DNA from: Zhengitettix transpicula
Lineage: Eukaryota; Arthropoda; Insecta; Orthoptera; Tetrigidae
Direction: 5' to 3'
Length of the DNA stretch: 64,000 nt
NCBI GenBank assembly: GCA_037074705.1
Contig: CM073595.1
Location: 47,487,639-47,551,638, forward strand
Part shown: in pieces, positions 49,801 to 60,538 of the stretch
Numbering within the stretch: position 1 is the stretch's first letter
How the letters are laid out: each line of letters starts with the position of its first letter
The notes under the pieces: model-generated
Databases searched by the model: none
The model's input: only the letters and a program-made list of their open reading frames with translations
What the model was told of the DNA's origin: nothing
Position numbers and translations under genes: made by a program

Positions 49801-50319
49801 CGGTATAAGGTTTCCTTCACACATCGCAACATTCATTTTTATGCGTTCTCTTTTTATATTTTGATGCAGTGGTTCTTCATTGTTTACGAATTTGAAGTTG
49901 AAATACATATGGTGTATTTATATGGAATAAAATTAAAAGTAAACGAGGTGATTATGAAAAGGAAGGTAATCGAATGTTTCGGAAGAATATCTTTATGGAG
50001 GCGTTCTGTCATCAACGTGACGTATTCTAGGTTTAACTACGTTTCGCATTAAAAAAAAAGGTCTTTGAGTCGACCCGGAATCGTAAACCGCAAGTTTGTA
50101 TTACCAGTCAAGGCCAGGTATTTTTTATTTCCTGGAAAGCTTGTAATATCCAAGTATTCCAGAAAACCGAGTTATAAGTATACTTTGGTGAGTTTTTAAT
50201 CAGTAGAACACCAATGAATCATTCATTCAACGGCCTCCTGAAGGTTTTACGCAAACGAGGAAAAACTTGTTCACAAGGTGATTCATAAATGTGTCGGGTT
50301 CGAACGCTGTCTTTAGTTT

Positions 50320-50535
50320 TATGTGTGTGTGCTGCAGCCGAAAGTCGATTCGTGTAAAGGCACGGCAAGACAAGTGCACGCCCCTCCCCCGGCCGGAGCC
50401 CAGGTAAGCTCAGGTAAGCACGGCTGTTGCTCCTCCCCTCCCACTCCGCGGGGAATCGACACCATCAAGCGTAGTTGCCACATCGGTGCCCGGCTCAGAG
50501 CTACCGACGACACTGCTTACTCAACCTGCCTTTAA
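50320..50535. other. GC-rich island, unassigned
   Basis: This 215-bp patch is far richer in GC than its surroundings (CCCCTCCCCCGGCCGGAGCC). It is open on both strands: + from ATG 50323 to a donor-like CAG|GTAAGC, and - from 50513. A second GTAAGC follows 11 bp later. It might be an exon of an unrelated gene, a promoter, or a repeat fragment; no domain is recognised. Confidence 0.3.
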
Positions 50536-50689
50536 GATAACTGCGACACTGTATTGTGACTAATGGCCGTTTATTTGAAAGCTACTACAACCTACCGAAA
50601 TTGATTATTAAACGGATTTAAAATTTAATTAAAATCGATAGTATAATCCATTTTTATATTGACATATTTTTATAGCCTCAGAACCTTAA

Positions 50690-51165
50690 TGCAACATGTT
50701 GACATCAACACTACGAAAATGTTGTCCTCAGCGTATTTTCATTCCCTTATGTGTTATGGCATTGCAAATTGAAACAATTGCTCCAGGAGCATTGAAATAT
50801 TCAAGTTGCTAAAGCGTGCCATCAGAATACTTTCTAATACGGATAATAAATCCAGCTGTAAACCGATTTTCAAAAGTCTGCGAATATTAACTCTTCCCAG
50901 CGTGTTTATTAACGAAATTTTAAAGTTTGTTAAGCGGAACATGAATCGTTTTCAAACGAATGGCGAGTCTCATGATTATGAGACTAAAAATCGGTCAGGT
51001 CTAAGATCTTTGCCCTCTACCAGAGAAGTATCACCATTCAGGGATAGTTTTATACAATAGTCTTCCTCCAGATGTTAAATACAATGATAACTACAATAGT
51101 TTTGGGATTCAATGTAAAAAATCGTATAAAGTTGATTTATAAAAATTTACGCTGATATAATAAAT
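50690..51165 (+). pseudogene. LINE (non-LTR retrotransposon) RT C-terminal end
   Basis: Conceptual reading across frames gives FHSLMCYGIANWNN, then RAIRILSN, SCKPIFKSLRILTLPSVFI and HDYETKNRSG, the conserved tail of jockey/CR1-type reverse transcriptases. Stops and shifts break it. The 3' tail runs to the AATAAATTAAAG stretch at about 51170 and abuts the Penelope fragment. The last ~110 bp also occurs inverted at about 25180-25290. Confidence 0.7.
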
Positions 51166-51179
51166 GCAATAAATTAAAG

Positions 51180-52030
51180 CTCACACATTACAATACCCGT
51201 ATCAAACTTCCCAACGATAAACAATCTGTAGTCTCCAAAACCATAGCATCAATTCGAAACATTTGTAAACGAAACATTTTAATCTCCAATGACTACCCTT
51301 TAAATTTTATTATTAAACTCATAAACATTAGATTGAAAAAAATCCAATATACTACATATATAACCATAGAATGATCTTGGTTGTTTCGCGTTATTTTTAA
51401 GTAACGCCTCTTCCACCCCCACCCGTAGTGGCGCTGACCTCCCATGCTGTACGGGGTTGAATTATACACTAAAACATCTGAAGAAGTAACTATTAATCTC
51501 ATCGACATAAAATATTTATTCGAAGCTGATAACGCATCCTACTGTCCCCAAACACCTCAAGCCAAATTTTTTCTTCTACTCCATTATTACAAATTGCTAT
51601 ATCAGAAATTCGCCCAAATTTTTAAGCAATAACAAATATCCATCATTTATAGATCTACTAATACTCTTTCCTACTTGATTAAAAACCACAATGACCCACT
51701 TGATACCTACAGCAATCATTGTGTTGTTTACAAAAATCTCATGCTCTAATTGTAATTCCTGCTACATAGGTCAAACAAAACGTTTCCTTAATACACGTGT
51801 CAAAGAACATATGTCTAGTATCAAACTTCCCATCGATAAACAATCTGTAGTCTCCAAGCATATAATCAATTCTACACATATATATGATTCGCAAAATACT
51901 AAGATTTTAGACGTTGACACCAGGTAAAATTCCAGAATTATATCAGAAATGCTTCACGTTAAATCTAACATCGCATCAATTAATGAAGAAACGGACGCTA
52001 GGAAACTCAACAATTGCTACGATCCTTTAT
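51180..52030 (+). pseudogene. Penelope-like element fragment with nested insertion
   Basis: Thumb segment at 51180-51350, then an inserted repeat block (about 51355-51530), then the GIY-YIG part at 51531-52030 with SCYIGQTKRF and RVKEHMSSIK. Several frame breaks are present. The junction after CCAATAT is the same as in the copy near 25 kb, showing a shared insertion history. Confidence 0.7.
51355..51530 (-). mobile_element. Repeat block nested in Penelope copy
   Basis: This is the reverse complement of the block at about 24760-25005 and of 54030-54250, that is, a piece of the Helitron-like family body. It splits the Penelope sequence between CCAATAT and CCTACTGT. Confidence 0.6.
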
Positions 52031-52311
52031 TATTACGCTAAACCTTCAACACTCCCATTGTCGTTGCGTGTTCTTCGCTTTCGAGTTTTGTCAACAGACT
52101 CGTGCAGTTGTCTCTCTAGGTTCTTGCGTTTTTCTGCACTTGAAGAAGGGAACGAGGCTTCCAGAAGCATTGTGTGGAATTTTAGTATCACTTCTTATAG
52201 TGTGAATTTGGCTATCTTTCTTATTATTAATTTTCAATCAGACGTAATTTTTTTTTCATTTTGAGAATAACTGGCGATCAAAGAAAAGTCTACAGAATGT
52301 TTTAAAAATAT

Positions 52312-52497
52312 GTTTTTTTTTAATTCACAGTTGCATGAACTGTTATGGATGTACTATGTTGCATTTCTTTGTTGGGGAAGGAACCACTGGGGGTTTCTCT
52401 GTATACTGACACACGCACAAAACCGGGATTCTATCCCGCGACTTGTGTGATTCGAGGTAGTGACACTGACCACTACACCACAGGATGTCGGCATGCC
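52312..52497 (-). mobile_element. tRNA-derived SINE (family 1)
   Basis: On the minus strand the copy starts CATCCTGTGGTGTAGTGG, has a B-box-like GGGATAGAATCCCGG and ends ATGCAACTGTGAATTAAAAA. It shares head and tail with the copy at 3336, with a diverged middle. Confidence 0.6.
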
Positions 52498-52649
52498 GAT
52501 TTCTTTTACCCTGTTGTCATGCGTAATATTGGAAGAAGACAAAAACTGTTTACACATTTTGATTAAGTGCAAGAAGTAGATTTCGGAGATTTTTCCCAAT
52601 TTTCACTTAGGAGAGAATATTTACTGCAGTTGACGGAAGGCTGACAACT

Positions 52650-52775
52650 TGTGATGGTGAAGGAATCAGATACTTGTTTGCGGAACCATTGTTGGCCTTG
52701 CACGCGTGTCGGGCGCACCGGAATTCGAATGCGTGACTCTGTCAAGCCGTTCGGCTACGTTATTTAAATTAATGG
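52650..52775 (-). mobile_element. tRNA-like SINE head (family 2)
   Basis: Minus-strand TAGCCGAACGGCTTGACAG resembles a tRNA D-arm with A box, and GCATTCGAATTCCGG resembles the T arm with B box. It directly follows the family 1 SINE. The body downstream is unassigned. Confidence 0.4.
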
Positions 52776-53686
52776 CGCGTAAGTGAACACAATTTATTGA
52801 CAGAAGCCACACGTGTTTGTCCGGGCCGGGGTTTGCTGAGTCTACCAACTCCTTATCAGGAAACCCAGTACGGGCTCGTCACATGTCTGCACCGCATTGA
52901 TTTCCCCTTTTCGTAAAGAACTTTTAGGATGGCAAGTGAACGAAACAGAAATGTTGAAGACTTAAATTATACTGCGGCATTCTTCCATCATCTTCTGTTG
53001 ATTACTAATTTACGTAAAAAATTGGACATTGGCAACTGAAGGAAATTCGAAACTACAATTTTTGCATCTATTGGATTAAATTGTTTCAGTGGACTTTCAA
53101 TTCATTATAAATATTAATTATATAAGTTATATGTATTTAATACTAAATTCATACTTACCAACATTGTCTGTTGTTCCACAAATATTCTAACGAACTACTC
53201 CATTTCATGCACTTTCACTCCGGATAGAAAGAAACGAATGATAACTGAAAATAAGTTTAAAGTTTGTGGCAGTAACAATAAAAAATTTTTAGATATCGTC
53301 TCAACAATGGTATACTGAAATATTAAGAAAATAACCTGTGCAAATAATTTTTCAAATTAATTTATTAATATTTGTAGATCGATTCAACATAATTTGTAAT
53401 ATATTTAATCACTTAACCAGCTTTAAATGTTTATTGATTGTCTAGGAGCCACTTTGCCATAAACTTGTATTCTGTGATAGGACGATACCAAAAGAATCAT
53501 GAAAATAAGTTGAATTTAAAAATGAATCTTAAACTAACGCGAGCAACTTACTAATGTCTAGAGGACACTACATTTGAACAATTAGGTCTTTAAAGAAAAT
53601 TGAATGGTAGTGAAGTAAATAACATTCCGATTTTTGTTAGACGTATTATGGATTATTGATGTGCAGATTTTTTAAAGGGCACAGAA

Positions 53687-55248
53687 TCTCTCTCTCTCTA
53701 TATAAAAGAACGTTCGTCTGTGTGTCCCCATTCATCCTATTGCGATGAAAATTTGTTGATTTGTTTTGTGAACCCCAGCAAAGGTTTCTGTCGGGGTTTC
53801 TAAATGTTAGGCAACTCTCAAGGGGTGAACGGGGATGAAATTTAAAAACATGATATAACAGCCGATATTATGGTTGATTAGTTACTTTTTGGGGTCTATG
53901 TGTTGAATACTTGCTATCCAGATGTATTTAGTGTATAATTTCAATCCCTTAAAGCACCAACAACCGAGATTGCTGTCAAATCCAGCGTTATAGATGTCAA
54001 TGAATTTAATTCTTGTATTTACCATACTGGTTAATCTGGAGTTCAGCGCCTAGGAGCGGGGGTGGAAGAGTAATTTTAAAACATGCGTTATAAGCGTCGA
54101 ATAATTATTTCATTTCGATGAGATTAAGTTACTTCTTCAAATGTTTTAGTGTATAACTTCAACCACGTACAGCGTGGGAAGTCAGCACCACTAAGGGTGG
54201 GGGTGGAAGAGGCGTTACTTAGAAATAACGCGAAACAACCGAGATATGTGTATAATCTATGGTTATATATGTCAATAAGTTTAATTCTGACATCAACTAT
54301 GCCAGTTAAGTTGAAAGGGTGGGGGTGGGGGAGGATGAGGGGGAAATGCCTTTATTTAAGTTAAGATTGGTGTTGAATTTAGGGTTATGAAAGGCACTGA
54401 GTTTATTTCGGACATTTATCAAGTTGGTTAATGTGTAACTCAGCACCTAGAAGAGTGGAAGAGGGTGAAAAAAATTTCCGTTTGAAATCTTAAATGCGTA
54501 GACCAGGAGCAAACAGCTACCGCCTCTAAGGGCAGGGGTGGAATTTAAAACATTCCTAAACGGCCATTAAAAAGAATAAAACGTTTCCGGGGTCGCTTAA
54601 TTTGTTAGTGTCATTATAGAATTTTTAAGTGTCTAATTTCAATTCCAAAAGGCAAGGCAGAGAAGCACCCTTACCGTACGGGTGGTGGCAATGGAAGGGG
54701 TTTACATTGAAAGTCATACAAAAAAGACCGATATTAGTGTCGATTCCGAGGTTATAGGAGTCGCTGAGTTTCTCGCATTAGTCATGGTACTTGATGAAAG
54801 TTTATGTTCCACTTCGTGGATTAGGATGCGGTTGACAAAAGGTTACCCGGAGTAGTTTTGACCCTCTTAAATTACCGGGTAATTTTTTTATTTTATTTGG
54901 GTACCTGCTATATTTTTGTCTCTATTTAGTTAATGGTTGTATTTCTTTACTCTTTTAAGGTACTGGGAGTAGTTTTAAACATTATTATGTTAGCGAGTAT
55001 TTTTTACTGTTGTAATTATTCCATGCAGTAGGAGAATGCCTGAATACTGGCAGTCATCATCCTGGTTTATTTGACGTCAGTTTCCGAGGGGTTAGGTCGG
55101 GGAGGGGACCGTAATTGGGTATATTACCCAACCACTGGCGCTATTGATGCTGATTAAATGAAATGTTTACCAAGAGGTTAGTGTCAAGTCAATTCTTACT
55201 CCGCGCTAAATTAAATAAATACCTGTGCAACGAAGGGCACACAGCTAG
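53687..55248 (+). mobile_element. Helitron-like non-autonomous element
   Basis: It starts TCTCTCTCTCTATATAAAAG after A53686 and ends CTAG before T55249, so the insertion site is A|T. The 3' end carries a short hairpin (CTGTG...CACAG) just before CTAG, the classical Helitron terminator layout. The body contains the same ~170-bp blocks as the other copies. There is no Rep/helicase. Confidence 0.65.
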
Positions 55249-55884
55249 TGTTTTATTAATATGTATAGCACAATTTAAGTTGGTTTAGTCATTTCAATGA
55301 CAATGGTGAACTCAGTTCGTAGACACAATATTTCGAGTTTTCCTTTTCCTGTTTATGAGAGAACCTGTTGAGCAAATCCAAAAGGGTTTGCTTTTTACTG
55401 AGCAATCAGAATAAAAGGATGCAGTCAGTGATTAATATTAGTCAGTGAGTTTTGTCTCGGTCGCCGTAGTGCGTGGACCACCATGATGGCTACCTGAGAA
55501 GAGGACAGAAGGGTAATTTTGGAATGTGACAAGTATATAAAAATATTCGAGCCCTGTGAAATGTGAAACTAAAGTAATTGAACAAAGGAAACTGAACAAC
55601 ATGAACAGTGGATTCATACATATCGAGCAAAATACCCTGAAGGTGACAGGAGACAAAAAAGTTATAACTCTTTGCTTGGGAACTTCCGGAAGAGCGGAAA
55701 CGAATAAAGGACTCTGAAAAGATAATTTAGCTGAATAAGAACTTTAATCGAAATCTGAATTAATTAAAGAAATGTGAACAGTTGGCGTAACGGACTGACA
55801 GACAGCAGTTTATTAAATTGGTTTCGGATCCCTTTCTACATAACTCCGAAAGATAATAAACACCCCGTTTCAGCAATGTACAGA

Positions 55885-55985
55885 CAAAAGTACCAAGTGG
55901 TGGTCCTTGGTTCGAGTCCCGGTCCGGTCGGAATTTTTATAACCTGATCCTTTAGTGCTCAGCTTCAATTGAAATCATTTCTTAT
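55885..55985 (+). mobile_element. Decayed tRNA-derived SINE (family 3)
   Basis: A B box (GGTTCGAGTCCCGGTCCGGT) and the downstream AATTTTTATAACCTGATCC match the copy at 32533. The A-box side is eroded. Confidence 0.4.
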
Positions 55986-56630
55986 GTTCAGTAATCAAAA
56001 TAATATAAATAAATTACGTATTGGAATGAAACTAGTAGTGACACTTTTGCAAAGTGATTGCCGATGTCCTGAAATACTCGTAAAATATCTGGTAAAATTG
56101 GCAGAAAATCTATGTCACATCAGAAGGTTGCACTGAAGACGGATTAAAAATTTGCTGAGAGACGGGGACCACGTTGAAGGTTATAAATAACTTGTGAATT
56201 CTGGAAATCCAATGATAACCGAATGCACGAGTCTGTCAGTCCAATCTGTAGCAAAAATGTTCCACGGATTTTAAGTTTTGTGAAATAATGATGAATGACT
56301 CAGTTGACCGGATAACGTTAGTCAGATTCTGGTTTATAGTTTCCATTTCCTGGTGACATCCGTTGCAAGCACCTTTCAACAAATTTACATTCAATTGGTA
56401 TCAGTCATATTGCGGATATACGAGATGACAAAGAAACCGGATACAATTGTACGGCTTACTTTGTATTCAATTCGAGCAATGGATTTAACAAAGAGATTCA
56501 TTTTCCGGTCTTACACTGTGTAATTTGTAGATGAATTTCTAAACTGCCGCAGAGAGTGTGAGAATTTAGAGGTGATATAAGGCGGAAGCGAACGATAAAA
56601 TTATATACCGAGACATGCACGCGACATGAA

Positions 56631-57378
56631 TCTATATAATAAAAAATATGTATATTTGTATGTATTTACGTTAATTTCTATACAGATTTAAACGCGTGCG
56701 CAGATTGCGACAGAAAATCGGCACACATATTCTTCAAAACACGAGAAGGGGTACTGTGGTGGTGAGAACCCCCTAGAATAAAGGTGGAAAGAATGAATTA
56801 TTAAAATAATGTGATCATTTTGAGTTAAATTACTACGCGCTAAGATATCGTGACGTGACAGACGTTACCACGCGACTGCGCAACAACAATATAGTAACGT
56901 ATTTCGTAATTAAGTAAAGCAGAACTATTTTAAAAGAATAAAAAGTATAATAATATACTCCATCGAATGATAATGAAAAACGATACGAAATGCTTCACGA
57001 TCCTTGCGGAAAATGTAACTTAATTTCCGTGCCATATTAATGACTCCAATATGGCGACCATTTGTTTACAGTGTGAATCTAGTATTTCGACAATTTAATC
57101 TTTCGTAATGTCTGACGACTGAGAGACTATGACATCCTGCAATACTCAGGGAGTATATTTAAGTATTCTATTCGTAATGAAATTCTGAAGTATGTTTGTT
57201 GGTATTGATGCAATACAATTCAGGTTTTTTTTAAAAGCTGTTCAATTAATGCACAATAGGTGGAAAGTATGCGCGGAACTAGGTTAAATCACTTCTTGAC
57301 TAAAAATTAATAATTAGAATTATTACTTTTTCTGGTTTATATAATTAAGTACATGGGCAACGCCTGGCTTCCAGCTAG
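56631..57378 (+). mobile_element. Helitron-like non-autonomous element, 748 bp
   Basis: It begins TCTATATAATAAAAAATATG after A56630 and ends CTAG at 57375-57378 before T. A CTGG-CTT-CCAG hairpin lies directly before CTAG. The interior differs from the element at 53687 and has no coding. Confidence 0.65.
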
Positions 57379-58127
57379 TAAGTGATATACGGATGAATAG
57401 AAAATATCGGGCTGGACTGAACCGAGTTGGTCCATAAGGGATGCGGAAACTCACACGTATTGTGTAAAACTTCCGGTTCATCTCTGAGGGCCAACAGAAT
57501 TCTGTCGATTCCCTTGATCAGGTTCTCACGGGTTCTATCGTTATTCCTTTCTCTGTCGCTTCGTCCATTCTTGCTACCTCTACGGATTTCAAAGATCGCA
57601 TAGTTCTGGTTGAAATTAGTAAACGAATTAAATCTAATATTTATATCCACGTCTATATTTTATAATATACAAAAGAAACGAGTTGGCACCAAGGTAATTT
57701 GCGTTATTTGTAATGGACAGGATTGGAAATTTTTAATTCTGTGGTCCTTGGATTCTTCAAAGCATTCGGAAATGCTGGGAAGTCGTTCCTTTCCCCATCC
57801 AAAAAAAAAACTGTCAAGAAAGCCGTCAGAAAATCAGAACACTTCGCACAGGTATACTGAAACCCGAAATGAATCTTGTAATATGTCTGTCTGATGTTTT
57901 GTATTGAAAATCTTCGTTGCGTAATGAAGAAATTATAATAAAGAACGGTTCACACTCGAGCAGCGGTGATTCACGTGCAAGCGGTTTGATGTTTTCGTAT
58001 TGGAGCATACAGAATCCCCTCTACTTTCGTTTGCCCCTGAGACGCTCCTAACAAAGATTTGCGTTTGTCAATTCTCTCCGGAACTTCACGCCTCGTCGTC
58101 ATACGAGGGAGGACAGCAGCAGAGACG

Positions 58128-58152
58128 ATGCCTCCCCGATACCTACGCCCAG
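58128..58152 (+). CDS. Gene E, first coding exon with PPRY motif
   Basis: ATG at 58128 opens MPPRYLRP plus one base, ending CCAG|GTAATT at 58152/58153. The G joins AT at 60539 to make an Asp codon (phase 1, as in A-C). Residues 2-5 form a PPxY motif. That echoes the tails of B and C and argues that this tiny exon is real. Confidence 0.6.
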
Positions 58153-58226
58153 GTAATTATATAGTGTGATCCTTCTTAACTGTAATATAACAAATTTATG
58201 ATATCAAAGTTCGAAGGCTTTCCCGG

Positions 58227-58340
58227 TGTATTTGTTGAAGAAAAAGTTCTCGGGTTTTCCACCCGGGTAACACAGCGTTACAATCGCTGCGATTGTAACG
58301 CTGTGTTACTCGGGTGGAAACTCTAGAACTTTTTCTTCAA
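58227..58340. repeat. Palindrome, ~50-bp arms
   Basis: The arms GAAGAAAAAGTTCTCGGG... and its reverse, meeting at CAATCG-CTG-CGATTG, are nearly identical over about 50 bp. The outer flank (GCTTTCCCGGTGTATTTGTT) resembles the Penelope-linked unit at 34.1 kb. It begins about 75 bp after gene E's first exon. Confidence 0.7.
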
Positions 58341-58592
58341 ATTTATAATAATTCTGCAAATTTCGGTGTACAAACACATTTTAAAATTTTTTTATTTAAG
58401 TTTGTTCCTTGATACTTGAAATTCATCGGCAACAACTGGTTGTTGGAGAACGTTATCCTTTTTTATAAAATGTCCTAACTCAATTGCGGCAACGCTGTAC
58501 ATTACAGGTTCAAAGTTTGCTGGGATAAAGTACTATCAAATTACCTAAATTTAAAAATGAAAATAATTTACGTCTGATAGAAAATAATGAAT

Positions 58593-58852
58593 TAGAAAGA
58601 TAGCCAATACAGACAAAAATATGGGTAATATAAATAGCACGCAACGTTTCTGGGATCCTCGTGCCTTTCGTCAGGTGCTAAGAAGAGCCGAGAGAAACAC
58701 AACTGCACTGGTCAGTTTTTGAGTGTTGTCAGCTGACCAGTGCAGTTGAGTTTCTCTTCTTAGCACCTGACGAAAGGCACGAGGATCCCAGAAACGTTGT
58801 GTGCTATTTATATTACCCATATTTTTGTCTGTATTGGCCATTTTTCTTATTC
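58593..58852. repeat. Near-perfect palindrome, ~120-bp arms, with hammerhead-like cores
   Basis: The arm 58593-58715 is repeated in reverse at 58727-58852 with few differences and a spacer of about 10 bp. Each arm, read in the proper sense, contains CTGACGA then GAAACGTTG (58767 and 58791 on +; 58674 and 58650 on -). Single copies of the same sequence lie near 20118 and 23590, the latter just downstream of a Penelope nuclease frame. It lies in gene E's intron. Confidence 0.75.
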
Positions 58853-59099
58853 ATTACCTAAATTTAATCTGAGAATTTTGTTGGAGAATTGAGGCACTTC
58901 AAAGATTTTACTAAAGTTTAATTTGGACTGTTATAAGTTTTTATTTTACATCTGTTTTTTATTTAATAAGTCAGTTAATGACCTTTCACTCTTTATTTTT
59001 TATTTATAGCGTTACGACGTTCCGATACGTGTTAGTAGCTTCTTCCAAATTATTATATCAAACTAGTACTACAAACAGTTACAATGTTGATAAATTCAC

Positions 59100-60345
59100 A
59101 ACTTGTCCGAGGCACAGAATTTCTCCTAAACTGGTCGAGGCACGGAGAAGGGAATGCTGCGTCCCCACAGCAAACTCCTCTCCCGCTATCGGAAGGGCGT
59201 GGGACAAGAACCCAATGCCCAACCTACCCGATGCAGGTTTTTCTTAGGTTTTCCCTGCATTTCTTTAGGCGAATTCCGGGTAGGATCCTTAAAATATAGC
59301 CCGGAGGCCCTAGTAACGCTTGGCTACCTTTCTCTACCCTTCCGCATCCCCCCTTTCAAATCCCTTCTTATGCTATTAAAGGGGAGTTGCCCAATGTGGA
59401 TCACCCTCATGTAGCCTGTTGCCCTAAAAGTAAAAGTTAATAAGAGGACTAGGAACACAGCTTGCGAGGGATATTCTCTCGCAGGTACAACTATGTTGGA
59501 GTCATACGAAGGGGCTACCTTTGGGGATGCCTTTTCCTCTCAGTTTTTGAACTAAGGTTCCCACAAGACGAGGCACCTCGGCCTGTTTTGATAGGTTTAT
59601 GTTCCGGGGTCACAGATCTTGGGCATACGATAAGAGTTGTCCTCTATTCCCATTGGAATAGTCGGCCAGCTGCCTCCTAAACTGGTCGAGGCACGGCGAA
59701 GGGAATGCTGCGACCCCACAGCAAACCCCTCTCCCGTCATCGGAAGGGCGTGGGACAAGTACCAAGCGCCCGACCTACCAGTTGCAGGTTTTATAGGGTT
59801 TGTCCGGCATCACTTTTAGGCGAATGCCAGGTAGGATCCTTAAACTATAGCCCGGAGGATGGAAAATTTGGCCTCCTCCTGGGCCGATCGCCTTTTAGAA
59901 TAAAGATTTGCAAAACGGACCATTTCTGTGACCTAATCAGATCCACAGACGCAACTAAAAAGTGGTTTTGCCGAATTTGACCCACATTAGTTTTACCACT
60001 CAGCTGAAAAACCTGACTCATTCTCATATAGCGTTACAAAAAATTAATTGGTAGAATCTTTCGACATCTTTGGCCATTTTGGACCTTATTTGAATCATAA
60101 GATAACTCAGTTTTAAAAGAACCATCTAACACGTCGCAAGGCGAGTTGTTGACAAGACCAAAATCTGGCAATGAGGTTGAAAATAACCAAATAGGTCGAA
60201 AGCTTCTGCCTATTAAACTTATTTAATTGGATACCTTGGATACCTTCCTCTACAGTTCCGCATCCCCCATTTCAAATCCTTTCCTATGCTATTAAAGGGG
60301 AGTTGCCACCACGTGAATTACCCTCATTTAGCCTGTCATTCTCAA
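59100..60345. repeat. GC-rich ~450-bp repeats in gene E intron (about 2.5 copies)
   Basis: Units begin within 59115 and near 59570. The second is split: its body stops near 59850 and its tail reappears at 60230-60345, with about 380 bp of unrelated sequence between, so something was inserted. Another partial unit lies at 45490-45740. Confidence 0.7.
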
Positions 60346-60538
60346 AAAAAAATTTTAACTGAAATCCAATAAGTTGAATCGAATGTTTTTCTACGTACAA
60401 ACTTAATGGCTATTACATCGAGAATTGGGCTTAGTTTTTACTGTCTCGTCTACATCACTTCTCTACCTCTTTTTAATATTTCAATCACTTCATCCGCGCC
60501 AGGAAAGCAAATTATATTGTTTGGTGGTGATTTTTCAG

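Noticed and set aside
60406..60538. Gene E starting at ATG 60406
   Set aside because: Possible, but the in-frame acceptor at 60538 and the phase-1 match to 58152 agree with genes A-C.
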